Positions 33,248-45,005 of a stretch of DNA of 64,000 bases are shown in pieces; position 1 is the first letter of the stretch, and each line of letters begins with the position of its first letter. The notes beneath the pieces were generated by a model, which saw nothing but the letters and a program-made list of their open reading frames with translations, ran no database searches and was not told the origin of the DNA. Both the position numbers and the translations under genes were made by a program. Where the stretch lies: contig JAOCPU010000024.1 in the NCBI GenBank assembly GCA_035772785.1, forward strand, positions 248,001 to 312,000. The letters are read 5' to 3'. Origin of the DNA: Phlebiopsis flavidoalba (lineage: Eukaryota > Basidiomycota > Agaricomycetes > Polyporales > Phanerochaetaceae).

Positions 33248-33922
33248 CTAAGCTCTCCTATGCTTTGGAAGTAGAATCAGATTGCGTGTACTTCGTACAC
33301 TCATGGCTGTCGCTTCGCACGGGCGAGCGTGACAGCGTACCGCCTGTGCGCCACATAGAATCATCTCCGCGTCCAGCCTCTGAGGAAGGAGGGATAGTCT
33401 TTGGGAGGCACAGGCGGGTGGGGGCGTGACGACCGGAGTGGGGCTTCGAGGTGGGCAGTGGCACATAGTTCTGTGCGCGAGAGGGACTTGTACTGCGACG
33501 AGCGCCCTCGGCGCGGAGCTTCTGGACGGCGAGGATGGGGACGAGGAGGATGTGGCGGTAGAGTCTGCGGATTCGGTTGACTCGGTGGTCGATTCGATGC
33601 TGCGGCGTACAACTGCTGCGCGGGCTGACTGAGGCGTCGCGTCTACTGGAATGGCGGTACGTTGGAAGATCTTGTGGACAGATCTTGTAGTAGTCTGCAG
33701 ACAAGTCAATGTCCAAAGACAAGCAGCTCGAGGACGCGGTCGTGGATCTGCTCCTGGACCTGGTCTAAACGACAAGACATTTGTGAGTATATGTCAACCC
33801 ACGGTCACGGCTACCGGGACATACCTTTTTGTGTATGCGATGCACCAAGCCCTTTACTGCCTCTGGCCTTCTGAACGATCTTCTGCTGCATATAGCGGTC
33901 CTCGTGAAGTAGCGTGAGTCAT
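33248..33922 (-). CDS. Unrecognised small protein
   Basis: Not recognised. A TATATAA at 34036-34042 (minus) precedes an ATG at 33922 (MTHATSRGPLYAAEDRSE). A probable intron (GTATGT...GTTTAG, about 33770-33830) leads to DQVQEQIHDRVLELLV, an amphipathic helix. A frame change follows, then IESTTESTESADSTATSSSS and a Pro/Ser-rich tail. The helix-then-Ser-rich layout resembles small nuclear or Mediator-type subunits, but I cannot name one. Confidence 0.4.
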
Positions 33923-34035
33923 CGTTGTGTTTGGTGGATGTGGCGAAAAGAGGGAGAGCCAAAAGGTATCGTGCTGTGTGGGAGCTGAGTGGAGTAGTCG
34001 CAGAACTGTGGAGACAGGAGTATCTCTTCAGTATC

Positions 34036-34042
34036 TTATATA
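34036..34042 (-). promoter_or_regulatory. TATA box before the small unrecognised gene
   Basis: TATATAA in the context GGCGTATATAAGATAC on the minus strand, about 115 bases before the ATG at 33922. Confidence 0.5.
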
Positions 34043-34347
34043 CGCCACCACCGGAAAGGCTCTGTAACCATGGACAATAGGTTTGCACAGGCAAGACATA
34101 CGGACGGCCTCATCATAACACTGCTCATGTTGAACACACACACCTGGAAAGACGGAATGGATGCAGTGAGACGGGTGAGGACCATTACCGCTATGATCAT
34201 ATCATGTCCGCAACACCTTGCGGAACCCTCATGTCCGTCCTATTCGGGAAGCAGATTACGATCGGCACGAGAAGATAATCCTATATCATTATTCTTGTAA
34301 AAGGGGCAGGTTGACAGTGGTCTGAGCAATGAAAAGCAAGAAAAATA

Positions 34348-37300
34348 TCACGCTTGGATGATGACCTCTCCCAGTCGCCAGCGATACTCGCCACAGGATT
34401 TTTGATAACGAGTCGCGCCCACGCCTCGCCCTCCTTGCTCGCACCAGCCGCCACTCCCCGCACGCGGTGTACTCCCAATCAAGCTCGTTGCCGCCGGCGA
34501 GTTTGACGGAAGACGGTTTCGCCGCGAGGCCCAACACCACGAGCTTCTCCACGCGCACAGCCCGGATATCCTTCGCGAATGCGTTGGAGGGGTCATACGT
34601 CGTCAGTGCCACTCGGTCAACCGCCTCACCCGGCTTCTCGCTCGCAAGGTCTGCACTGGAGATGCGAGTCGCCTTGCCCTTCGTACCCCGCGGTGAAACC
34701 GCGCCACACCAAGGCGCCCTGCTCGTGCGTGTACGACACGCCGTCGTCGAGGTAAAGTTCGCCACGGGCATTGCCGGACTTGTCTAGCGCGACAGTCAGG
34801 GTGAAGGGGTCGTACTTCATAAGTGGCGAGGAGCTGTCCCCGTGGGCGCTCTCGGGTCGGGAGAATCGATCCTCCACGGATGAGCAGCGGCACCTTGTCG
34901 AGCGTGGCAGGTACGGTGACGTTCCTGGCCCTTCGCTGCACCACGGTGCGTATATCCCGAGAAGTAATCATAGTAAACCTGTGTGTATAGGGTTCAGAAA
35001 TCTACACACGTGTGTGCCGACCGACACAGTGCGAGTGGCGTACCTGGTCCTCAGGAAGGTATACGGTGGCTTCGGTTACGCCCGGCTCAGTGACGGGCTT
35101 GACAAGGATGCCAGAGCCGCCAACGAAGAATTGATCATCGATAGCAAAGCCGGCTTCATCTTGGGGGAAAACGACGAAGTGAGGCCTGTGAGAGGACGGG
35201 TCAGCGCTCCTTATATGCCGGAACTTCGAACAAAGAGTCTTTGTCCTACCTGAGCACGGGCATGCCATTCACGCTCGCCTCATGGAATGCGGTATACCAG
35301 ATGGGTAACATGCTATACCGCAAACGGAGAAGATCGCGAACATGGCTCTTGTACGGTTCAGCCAAAAGGAACGGTTCACGGCGCTTAGTGTCGATGTGCG
35401 CATGAGCACGGAAGAAGGGAGAGAAGATTCCGACGTAGTACCAGCGCACAAGCATTTCTGGGTCGGGATTTCCAAAGAAACCACCAACGTCGGCTGTGTA
35501 AATGTTGAGCAACCTGTTTGTCACAAGAAACCGGCGCACACTTACAGCCCGAAAAGGAGAAGCCAGCGATGTTCAACGAGAGGACCATCTTGATGCCGAC
35601 TGCCATGTGTTCCCAGGTACCAAGATTATCGCCGGTCCACATTGCACCAAATCGCTGAGAGCCGGCGTAGAACGATCGCGTCAGAACGAATGGACGCATC
35701 GGTTGATCTGTGCGGTCCCGAACAGCTTGGGCAGTTTGGTTGGACTATAGAAAGACGTTAACGAGGTCATAGATGATCGAGAGAGTGGCACGTACGAAAA
35801 GCATTCCGTTGATATTGTGTACATCGCGGTGCTCCCAACCGCCATAATGAATGTTGTCTCTCGGCATACTAATCTCGGGACCATTGAAGATGGCGGGCTA
35901 TAGTGGGCAGTATGAACATTATCATGGGATGGATGTGGCAAATGAAACTCACCTCGTTCATGTCGTTCCAGATATAAACGTCGTTGGTGCTATCCGTCCA
36001 AGCAAACTTATCAGCAGAGACTTGAACGGTCTTGAAAAGACCCTTCCACCAGTCCCAGCTTGCGGGATTGAAGAAATCTACCCATGCACTGCTTCCACTC
36101 CAGCACCAACCCTCATATTCGCTTTGGCCGTCTTTCAGTTTGGTAAGTATACCTAGTTCCTTAGCTTCTTTGTAAACCGGGAACTTGTCGACTCGTTTAA
36201 AGTGAGGGTCAACGATTGCAACCATCTTGTGAAAAGTTAGTGTGGTGTGCCACTAGGACTAAGTTAGGTACCTACTTTGCGTCCAATGGCTGCCACGTCG
36301 TTCGTCATCTCGACAGGGTCAGGGAAATTCTTCTTGTCCCACATAAAGTACATGTGCTCTTCTGCGTACTCGATGTCCAACCAGAAGACGTCGACGGGAA
36401 TGTCCTCTTCGTCGAAGCGCTTCTGAACAGTACGAACGTCGTCGGAGCTAACGTAGTTCCATCTGCATTGGTGATACCCAAGGGACCAAAGTGCAGGCAA
36501 TGCTTTGTGTGCCTGTAAGACCAGTATACTGCTTGAAAATGTGCGCAGGGGTGGGTCCGGGGAGAATGAAAATATCGAGGATGCCAGACTCGGATATCCA
36601 ATGTGTGTATGATGAGCGATCATCAGGGTGCGCAATGTCGATGAAGGTGTCTGACGCGATAGCATTGAAGACACCGACGGTGGAGTCCTTGTTGTGTGCA
36701 TACATGACAGGAATAGAACCATACAGAGACACTGGGGAGTCAGCCAGATACTCGAAAACATCGGAGTTCCAGAGACGGTATGGGTCGTCGTAGAATGCGT
36801 TTTCTCCTGACGTTGTGGGAAGGGAGAGTCGAGTTGCGTGCTGGGGAATGCCGTATACGTGACCATGATTGGGGAAGCTGATGTCAAGAGAAAGTGACTG
36901 AGGACCTGGACTGCCGTTAGTATATACGAGAGACAAATATTCACACGACGTACCTTTGGGTTTAGAATCAGTCCAGCTTTTCCAAGTCTCCTCCCAATAA
37001 CCGTCCTCCTCTTCACCCTCGAACCAAGCACGCGGATTCGGCACCTCTATCACGGTCTGAGCACCTTCGCCCTCAGCACTGCCTTCCACGGTTGCTTTGG
37101 GCTCTTCCTTCGTGCGGAAGTGTTCCATGTGCAGCAGTCCAAGGCCGTTCAAACACGAGTTGTTCGCGTCCATTACGGTATAGCCTTACAACCAAGGGGT
37201 CAAAGCTTACAGAGACTTCCACCTTGTCTTTCTTGGGACCGATGGTGGCCTTCACGTCTTTCTTGCCTATAGTCCATTGAATTTCGTTGCTGGTTTCCGG

Positions 37301-37671
37301 CTCTTCTATGAGTGCCCACGAAGCGGCCTCGTTGTAGCGCTTGCCCTTGCCATTGACTTCGTCCATGCGAACGCGTACAACGCCATCTTTGTGTAGCCCG
37401 TACATCGAGGCCGAACTGAATTTCGGGATAGAGTGATGACTTTACGGCAGCGGTGAATGCGGCCTGGTCGGACGTAATTGCGATGCTGGACGGGGTCGAC
37501 AGAGTACGGTGACTTCCAATCTGGGCTTTGACGGCTGCACGCTCAGCGAGGTGCACGTGCCACGTCGGCAGAATGCCGCCTGAGAACATGTCTTGAAGTC
37601 TTCCCGTTTGAACGCAAGCAAGGGTGTGTTGGAAGGACCGCAAGAAGCAGGAGAGAGCTCAGAGCTCTCAT
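34348..37671 (-). CDS. Glucosidase II alpha subunit (GH31)
   Basis: ER glucosidase that trims the inner glucoses from N-glycans during the calnexin cycle. It is the homologue of GANAB and yeast ROT2. Signal peptide [14 protein letters not shown] (start 37671), then [17 protein letters not shown]. The N-terminal beta domain has [20 protein letters not shown] and [20 protein letters not shown], with [15 protein letters not shown]. The catalytic barrel has [32 protein letters not shown] and VAIVDPHFK. The nucleophile motif YIWNDMNEP is split by an intron between E and P, at about 35880-35940. The acid/base region is FGAMWTGDN. Then [36 protein letters not shown] and [18 protein letters not shown] follow. 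The end is GDW.EVIIQA with a two-base insertion. Several indels occur after 34980. Identity firm. Confidence 0.93.
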
Positions 37672-38717
37672 GTCTAGCCATTCGCCTGTAAATACGGATG
37701 GGAGCAGTGTCGTCTGGTAGTGACAAGGTAGTGTGACGTTGATAGATCTAGATACCAATTATGGGTAGCATTTTGATTGCCGTGATTGCCGGGGCTTCGT
37801 GGCGTCCACGTGGGCACAATAATGCAATATTGTATAGGAACTAGTATTCATGCCAATTATTGCGTTAATAGTTTGACGCGTAATGGGAACATGATAGGAG
37901 GTTTCTGTAGTGTAGGGCAAAGCGCAATGCGATTATTTGCTACAATATTTGATGAGAGGATTCGCGTGGCTGATTGAAGAGCGGTGTTCGGGCGCCATAC
38001 TGGCCCTCACCTGGTTCTTCTCCGCCCGCCCATATGACCCGTTAGTCATCTCACGACATTCGTATAGGTCTAGATCGCCACGAACTGTACCATACTTCAC
38101 CAAGATGAACGATACAGCTCTTAGCACTCCGTCAGGGAAGCAGGGTGTGGCTGAACCAACCATCGCTTGTTGTACCGCGGCGCGCTTGCCCTCCCGGACT
38201 CCTACTTGCTTCTGGATGCGCCTTACCTTCGTCATGGCGCCTCCTGGAAACATCATGGACAGCCCACTTGCCATGTCCCTTGGATCCATGCGTGGAGTGC
38301 CGAGCTTGCACCTCTTGGGTACGGAGGACTTGAAAGATGTGTGGTTGGACACAACGGAGCGATGTAAGCGTGGTAAGTCTGCGCCAGCCTTTGTTATTGG
38401 ACCCAGTTCACGAACACCTGAACTCGATAGCTATATTCACGCCTACTCAGTATTAAGTCAAACGTATTTTGAAGAACATCCTGTGCCAGGACCTCCCCCA
38501 TTACATCTCCAGATAAACGTACGAATGTTGGGATCCCGATGTGGACTGGGTGACGGTAGTAACGTGGTATTTGCTTTGATTTCATAGTTGTCCATTCTCA
38601 TCTCGTGTGTAGGTGACCCCGCTACAGACTTTCTTAGATACGGCAGCTCGTTCCCGACTCGAACCACGACAACATCCAATACCGTCTACCTCCAAATCCC
38701 CGCCCTTCACACTACAT
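37672..38717. other. Intergenic with ambiguous reading frames
   Basis: A 216-codon plus-strand frame (37937-38587) and a 139-codon minus-strand frame (37933-38352) overlap. Neither shows a domain, and neither can be preferred on sequence alone. Confidence 0.35.
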
Positions 38718-39466
38718 ATGTTCGCGTCGAGAATCCTCACTGCGCCTCCAATTCAACCGGTTGCTCGCGCACCTAGTATCCCCGATGACCCAAATCCTCG
38801 TAGACCCCCAGTGCTGACGAGACACTCGAGAACTCGAAAACGCACACAAGAGGGACAACCTCCACCCCCTCTTTTCGATTTTGCGGGAACCGTAAAAACG
38901 GTCGAAGGCTGCTCTTGAAGAGCAACAGCTTGCGATGGCTAGGGGATGTGATGTTGAATATACCCAAAGCCGGCACATGTGCATCCGCCGGACTCAAGAG
39001 AGTGCAGTCAACGAAGACACTGGAATACGTTCAAGGTTCCTGTTGTACCCTCGGAAATCGCGCGGCATTCCCATTGGATGTCATTTGTGATTGAAACGAT
39101 TCTGCTGGGAGTCTTTGCTTCCATCGAAGAGAATGGGAAAGGCAGGGCAAGAGAGACAACCTGGACAATCCGGGTCCAGCGAATTGGAGAAGGCGAACAA
39201 GACGGTACTTTTTCAGGTTTTGGAAATATTAACGAATTCTGATTGCCATATCACAGGTAATAAAACAACTAGCTACCATTGGATGCCTTGCGAAGTATGG
39301 CATTGGCAAAGCTCATGGCGACTTCTCCGATCTCTTCTACCAGGGCATATACCGAGGAGTGTGCCTTGCTATGGTCTGTCATTACAAATCTGCTTCTATA
39401 CATTCGCTAAAGAATATCTTAGAGAAATATAATGCGTACACAAGCGGTTTACAATACGTACGGTGA
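38718..39466 (+). CDS. Unrecognised basic protein
   Basis: Not recognised. Start MFASRILTAPPIQPVARAPS, which could be a mitochondrial targeting sequence. Next RTRKRTQEGQPPPPLFDFAG, then after a frame change LEEQQLAMAR. The second half holds the best coding signal: SSELEKANKTVLFQVLEILT NSD, an intron-like GTAATA region, then KQLATIGCLAKYGIGKAHGD and FSDLFYQGIYRGVCLAM. The end is EKYNAYTSGLQYVR (stop at 39464-39466). The alternation of amphipathic helices suggests a folded domain. Exon structure is unsure. Confidence 0.4.
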
Positions 39467-39684
39467 GGACCGGATAGTCCAGGATCATTCACGCATGTAC
39501 GTCAAGGGTACCGGAGAGTATCATCCCCAATCCAAATAAACGAAACCCACGCGATGTTTCACGTCTCTTTCACGACTCTACACGACCTCTCATTCGCCGC
39601 TTTAATTTTGTATAACTATGCAGCCTCATAATGAACACATCATGCACTGTGCCAACAATCACGTCGTGATCTCCTGCTCATAGC

Positions 39685-41992
39685 TTAGGCTTCACTTGTG
39701 TTCATAGCATCCATCTCGAGCTTGGGGCCTGATTCACGCAGCATTCGACGCAAAATCTTCCCTGAAGGACTAAGCACGCAAAGAGACTGAGTAATTATAT
39801 TGTATAGAGTCGTCCCTCACAGAAGCTGACCTTTTGGGGATAGCATCGACTACCACAACACCTGCAAAAGAGCATTTGATGGTCCATTGGCGCCTGGAGT
39901 CATATGTGTTTCTCGTACCTCCTCTGAGCTGTTTATGGTTTGCGACACGATTCTGCACCCATTGAGCTATTTGCTGCTTCAAGCTCCCTCCGCTCATCCG
40001 AGAGGGACTGATCGTGCATGCACAACGTACGCCCTGTCCAAAAGATTGTGAATCATTATCGCAGCTCATGTTACAGTTTTTATTCTGCTGACCTTGGTAG
40101 TGTTCTGTGGCTAGTTCGTCCGACATAACCCCCACAACGCCCGCATCGATAACATCTGGATGACCCAGGAGGACGCTTTCAAGCTCAGCAGTGCCACTAT
40201 GGATGGTGAGTAATTCGTCATACAAACGTTCGTGGTCATACCCTGATAGCCCTATCAAAATGTTAGTACAACTAGAAGTGTGTAATAGAGCAGCCTGCTC
40301 ACTTTATACTTGATTTAGCTCCTTCTTCCGGTCTACCACTTCCCAGTACCCTTCTCGATCTATGGTGAGTACATCTCCTGTCTTGAACCAGCCGTCTGGA
40401 GTTATTGACGCTCTCGTAGCCTCTATGTTACCCAAATATCCCTGTGCTCCGCTTACATCAGCTGCCCAATGCCATGGCTAGAGACTGTCACCTTACCTTG
40501 AAAGTTGCGGGTGCTTTCAACCATAGTTCGCCGGGATTGCCCTCCGCTACATCTTCTCCACTTTCCGGAGATCAATCGAGCCTCTATATTAGCCCCCAAA
40601 AGCCCTACACTCCCAGCTTTGCGTATCCAGTCCTGAGTCGGGAGTTGGAAAGCGACCGTCTCCGTGAGTCCATATCCTGTTCCGCTGTCGGTTTCATGAT
40701 GAACAGTCGGAACAGGACGCACAAACCTTGTATTAACGCTACATCTATCCCAGAGGCGTGGGTTCTATCCTTGAATGCCTCGATTAAAGAAATGCTTAGC
40801 GGGGCTGCTCCGCACAACAGATACTCGAGCGATGCAAGATTGAAGTCGGAGAATGCTATAACATGCTGAGTACTGGCCGTAGAGTTGGTTCGTCTGCCGC
40901 TTACCGGGATGGTTGACTAGTGAGAGGATGACTGGAGGACGACACATGCATGCGTGATTTTGTACGTCTGTATGTTCTGTGCAGAACGTTTCTGGGTCGA
41001 ATCCTGACATAATGACTACAGGGCACCCGCGGAGGAATTCAGCGAGAATAACCTGCATTGCGCCTAACCATAGCCAATTGAGGTATTGTGATAATCAGCG
41101 AGCTTAAAAGCATGTACTTACCAAAGATGTGATAGAATGGCACGAAACCCAGCATTCTGGGAAATGGGGAGCGAAATTTGGGCCAGATGCTCGTGGTTGA
41201 AAACTAAAGCCGCAACGAGTGATCGGTGCGTAATCTGCTCAGCTTTGTCTAGGACGTTGTGTAGTTGTCGAACGTTGAACTCACGCACCTCGACACCTTT
41301 AGGCTGGCCAGTTGTATCCCCGAAGAATAGCACAACATGACTGTTTCCTCAGCCTTGTCTCCTGGAAACTCCTCCACATTCTCCAAACTTCCACCATTCA
41401 TCAAATCGGACATGCAGATGTAATCCACTGGCTTCGGTCCAACTTTGCCCTCCGACGAAGTCCATAATGACGATCCTTCGTCTTGCCTCGGTAGATTGAT
41501 ATCAAGGAGTTCGAACATCTTCAGAGTCACCGGAAGTAAAGACGGATGGACCCAAAATTGCCTTAGCTTGACAATCTTTCCATTGATGTTTCAGCTCCCT
41601 AGGCGTGAAGGCCGCACTGGCCAGTGACATGCACAATCCCGCAGCAAACCCCGCGATAAGAAGCGACAGGGAACGCCAAGTTGTTTGGAGAGAAAATCAT
41701 CGCAACATCTCCTTTCTTCAGCGATACTCCCCCCATAAAACGTCGTAACTTTGAACGAAAACCATGCGCCAGGGAGAGTGCCGCATTCCGCAGATCTGCC
41801 CGAGTCAATACGTTCGAAGTGGAAGCGTCGATGAAGGCTGCCGGTGTTGGGAGTGTGGTTCATTCCAATGGGTTTGAAAAAGAAAGGCGTAGATCGACTC
41901 GCGGGGGAAGGGGATCGGGAGGGTAAGGGGAAGTGTACGACCCTCATGCTGGCAGTATCGGTCCCTGCGGAGGATCGGCCTATGGTCGACAT
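39685..41992 (-). CDS. AMP-binding acyl-CoA synthetase / 4-coumarate-CoA ligase-like enzyme
   Basis: Adenylate-forming enzyme that activates a carboxylic acid with ATP, most likely to its CoA thioester. Start MSTIGRSSAGTDTASMRVVH (41992), then ESIYAFLFQTHWN in the adjacent frame. TRADLRNAALSLAHGFRSKL and GDVAMIFSPNNLAFPVA follow. Core motif A3 is VMLCYSSG|TTGQPKGVEV (about 41290-41345), interrupted by one indel. A5 is TGYGLTETVAFQLP (about 40650-40690). The C-terminal domain begins SGYDHERLYDELLTIHSGTA (a lysine or hinge region is disturbed). HPDVIDAGVVGV, QWVQNRVANHKQLRGG and LSPSGKILRRMLRESGPKLE follow, the last with the catalytic lysine. The end is MDAMNTSEA. No peroxisomal SKL-type ending. 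Substrate unknown. Confidence 0.87.
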
Positions 41993-42462
41993 GCTCGGGC
42001 TCACTTTATATCCCAGCCGTAGCATGTGAAGAGGACCCTGACCCCAGGTCGAATTTCCCACATACAAAGGGCCCGGGGGATGATTCTGTGTTGCACATTG
42101 TCTGCCTGCTTCTTCCATAGATGGGAGAGGACTTTGAATTACCGTAGTGCGATTCTCGGAGTGAGAGCTCAACGTGTACTTGTACATTTCAATAAGGTTG
42201 TCGTTCCTGTAGAGGACTCGGAAAGTCTACAAGGGCCCACCTCTCGGACATCTTCTTTGGAGTGGGGTAAGATGGACGACTCAGGCTTGGGACGCACGGT
42301 CAGAGTCATCAAGGAATGATACTTCAATCAATATCTCGAAAATATGGCAATTTTCAGCGGAGACTCTCAAATTATTCGAACGACTCATAAATACGAACAG
42401 TAAAGTCCTAATAGTACAACAGATTTCCATGTTAGATGTGTGAATAAGATGATATAGTCCGT
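41993..42462. other. Intergenic
   Basis: About 470 bases upstream of the AMP-binding gene and downstream of the next minus-strand gene. Nothing recognised. Confidence 0.45.
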
Positions 42463-43054
42463 CTAGTAGAGTCCAATCCACTCCGTTAGAAATGCAAAAA
42501 ACCATATGAATATATGCTTCAAGCTCCTATCAAAATGCACCGCAACTGGGAACACATCCGCACACGCCAGCGCATCTGCTCGTCCCGCGTCCCCACTGTG
42601 CGTCGTCTCGAAGCTGTCATCAAAGTGCCCGCCCTCGAGTGTGTCTAGGAGCTGGCGGAGCGCATCCACCGTGTCACCATCCGCTCGTAGCGCAGTCCCG
42701 ACGTACAATTTTCGCGCGGCCGCTGCAGCGAGCAGCATAACGAAGCGGTCCGCGGGGTGCGGCATAAAGAGACGCGCCTCTGTGCTGCTGAGATCGAGCT
42801 CGCTCGTTGAGCGCCGGGAGCAACTGGGCCAGGCGGAGGGGAGGAGGCGGTCGGCGCGTTCCCTCGCGAAAAGGAGCTGGTGGATTGAAGATAGGTAAGG
42901 GTGCGCGTAAGGCGTGGCGCGTGGATGGAGTAACGGCTTCAAGGCTAGAGAGTGCGTTGGCTGCGGTCGAGCCATTCCTTGGAGGTAGGTGATACTAGGT
43001 TCTCAAAGGATGGAGGCGAGGGACTTGGGCGGGAATCTCAGGTGGGCTAGACAT
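42463..43054 (-). CDS. Unrecognised protein of about 190 residues
   Basis: Not recognised. A start at 43054 (MSSPPEIPAQVPRLHP) followed by ENLVSPTSKEWLDRSQRTL and PSTRHALRAPLPIFNPP needs two frame changes. It then joins the long open frame with TEARLFMPHPADRFVMLLAA, ALRADGDTVDALRQLLDTLE and GGHFDDSFE. The coding character is convincing: amphipathic helices with a Pro-rich N-terminus. The last codons, HIFIWFFAFLTEWIGLY, may be read-through after an intron or an indel, so the true stop could lie slightly upstream. Confidence 0.5.
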
Positions 43055-43242
43055 AATGCAAGGTTAGGATGGTCCCCTTGCTGGGTATGGGCTATATATG
43101 AATGGGTCGAAGTGACGTACACGTCCTCGAAGATGAGAGTACCAACTTTTCGACTGGCACCTCACGCGATCAGCGTCTCCAAGCTCGGCGGACTCTGCTT
43201 TGCGCGGCCAAGGTACTCCGCGCCAGATATTCCACAGTTGGC

Positions 43243-44012
43243 CTAAGCACATATCGCAGTTACACGTAGTGCACTTCCTTGTGCATCTCTTCTGCTCTTT
43301 CGTGAGCTTCGCACCTCTGCGTTCAACGCACGACTTATCAACTTGCTAAAATTGTCTGAAGGCATAGCGCCGAGGAAATGGACGTCCCACGTCCCACGCT
43401 TTGCGCTCCTCTGCGTCTTCCCCGTCAACCGCGCCGCCAGATGTGCTCATACTATCCCACTCCTCGTTGCCTGCCGGGGTCCGCGCGTACCGGCGGCCTT
43501 CCGTTTGCGCGAGCCTAGGAAGAGACACGTAACGCGAGGCGTAGGCGCCGTACGTAGCAGCTTCTCTTGTAATGTGAGGTACCGCACCGGCCCAAGGGCC
43601 ACATGGCGCGCAAAAACAGCCCCGCCCCAATTCCCCATCGAGAAGTATCGAGAATGGAAAGTAGGGAACGTGGTGGGCTCCAAGCTAATGCTGATATTGA
43701 GGAATAATCCCGAGGGGCGCGCGCGTGCTTTTGGAAGCCCGGAGAGACAGAACAGTACCGATCCAACTCGGTTGTGAAGACGCCGACTTGGGCGAGGACA
43801 ATAGGCCTCTGAGGCTTCGGCAATGGATACAAAGGATTGAGGTTGGTAGCACACTGGGGTGCGGCGAGCCTGCTCCTGCAGACGCATAGGTGCTTGGGGT
43901 GGTCGCGGAAGAACATGCCTGCGGGCTGTGGGTTTACTCGGACATTGAATGTCCCACAGGGACGTACACAGCTCACGGGATTGTTCGCAGAAACCTCGGT
44001 TCTAGTTTTAGG
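43243..44012 (-). CDS. Unrecognised protein, poorly resolved
   Basis: Not recognised. The clearest part is the C-terminal half: YGAYASRYVSLPRLAQTEGR, AGNEEWDSMSTSGGAVDGED, then WDVHFLGAMPSDNFSKLISR ending at AICA (stop at 43243). Upstream pieces such as LPKPQRPIVLAQVGVFTTEL and FSMGNWGGAVFARHVALGPV lie in other frames. The latter looks like the start of a membrane segment of a small mitochondrial protein. The region may hold one gene or two. Confidence 0.35.
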
Positions 44013-44108
44013 CAAAGCCTATACGGACCTCTTGTACTCGTACACCCCTTCCCCCCGCCCCCCTTTTTTGTACCTTTGTATGGGGTTCAGAGGCACTATG
44101 TACTAGCT

Positions 44109-45005
44109 TCATGACCGTGAATAGAACGTCGGCGAGGTGGCGCTCATAGCGACTGCTTCAGGAGCTGTCATCGGAGGCACTTTTTCGGGGGGTTCCTGTG
44201 CGTATTCCTTCCCGTTTGGTCCATGTACATCAGAGTCTGTGTGCTAGAACGTTATGTAGCTGGAAGGAAACTAGACGCTTGTAGATCGGGGAGAGTCCCG
44301 GGGTCGAAACGCTGGCATATTTGAACGTAGTCCAAGGCCACGTGTTGTCCATCAGGAGATCGGTAGCTCCATTAATCGTCGCAGGTTGGTATTTGTCGTC
44401 GACTGTGTGTTGACTGACGCTCTCGATGGAGACTTCATAAGGGTTCCGCTTGGCGTGGCGTATTTTGAACCATAACGAGAGTTAACGTGTATCGTACGAG
44501 GGCCTCATGAAACAGTCCAAGGGCGTCTCTGCATAAGGGCCGGACAGCATTGAAAAAAAATCCGTGGTTTGGTGTGCAAGAACGGTCTCATAGGTGTCGT
44601 GGAGGCGAACGAGGCCGTACGAGCGACTTCACCGCCGCCGTCATAGTGAAATGTTGCATGCTTCTTCCTGTGATAGTGTTAAATCGACTGCTTGGCTCCA
44701 ATCACCAGATGGTCCCAAACGTACCCCCCACCCACTGACGTCCTCGCCCAAAGCGCCTGGGATGCCGAAGAATCGTATTCAATCCTAGGTCTGCACTCTC
44801 GCATGTTCGTGGTGTACATAGAGCAATCTCATCAGTGATAGTTCGCAGCCTGGCTGCCGGCCGCATTTCCGCGCGAGTGAAAGCTAGATCCCACGCATTC
44901 CAGAACAGCGAATCATCATAGATGGTCCTCGGGCACGAATAGATGGTGCTGTAGGGTGGGCTTCGAAAAAGACAGATAGATGAATCCAGCATCTGGCACG
45001 GGAAT
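44109..45005 (-). CDS. Unrecognised conserved-looking protein
   Basis: Not recognised by name, but the coding signal is strong. From N to C: IYDDSLFWNAWDLAFTRAEM RPAARLRTITDEIALC, then FFGIPGALGEDVSGWGVRLG and WSQAVDLTLSQEEAC. A second block reads HAKRNPYEVSIESVSQHTVD, then DKYQPATINGATDLLMDNTW and PWTTFKYASVSTPGLSPIYK RLVSFQLHN. The end is EYAQEPPEKVPPMTAPEAVA MSATSPTFYSRS. At least two indels and one intron are implied. There are no transmembrane segments. Exact start is uncertain. Confidence 0.5.

Noticed and set aside
37937..38587. 216-codon plus-strand open frame with an overlapping 139-codon minus frame
   Set aside because: Neither strand shows a domain or splice logic; I could not choose, so it is listed only as intergenic.
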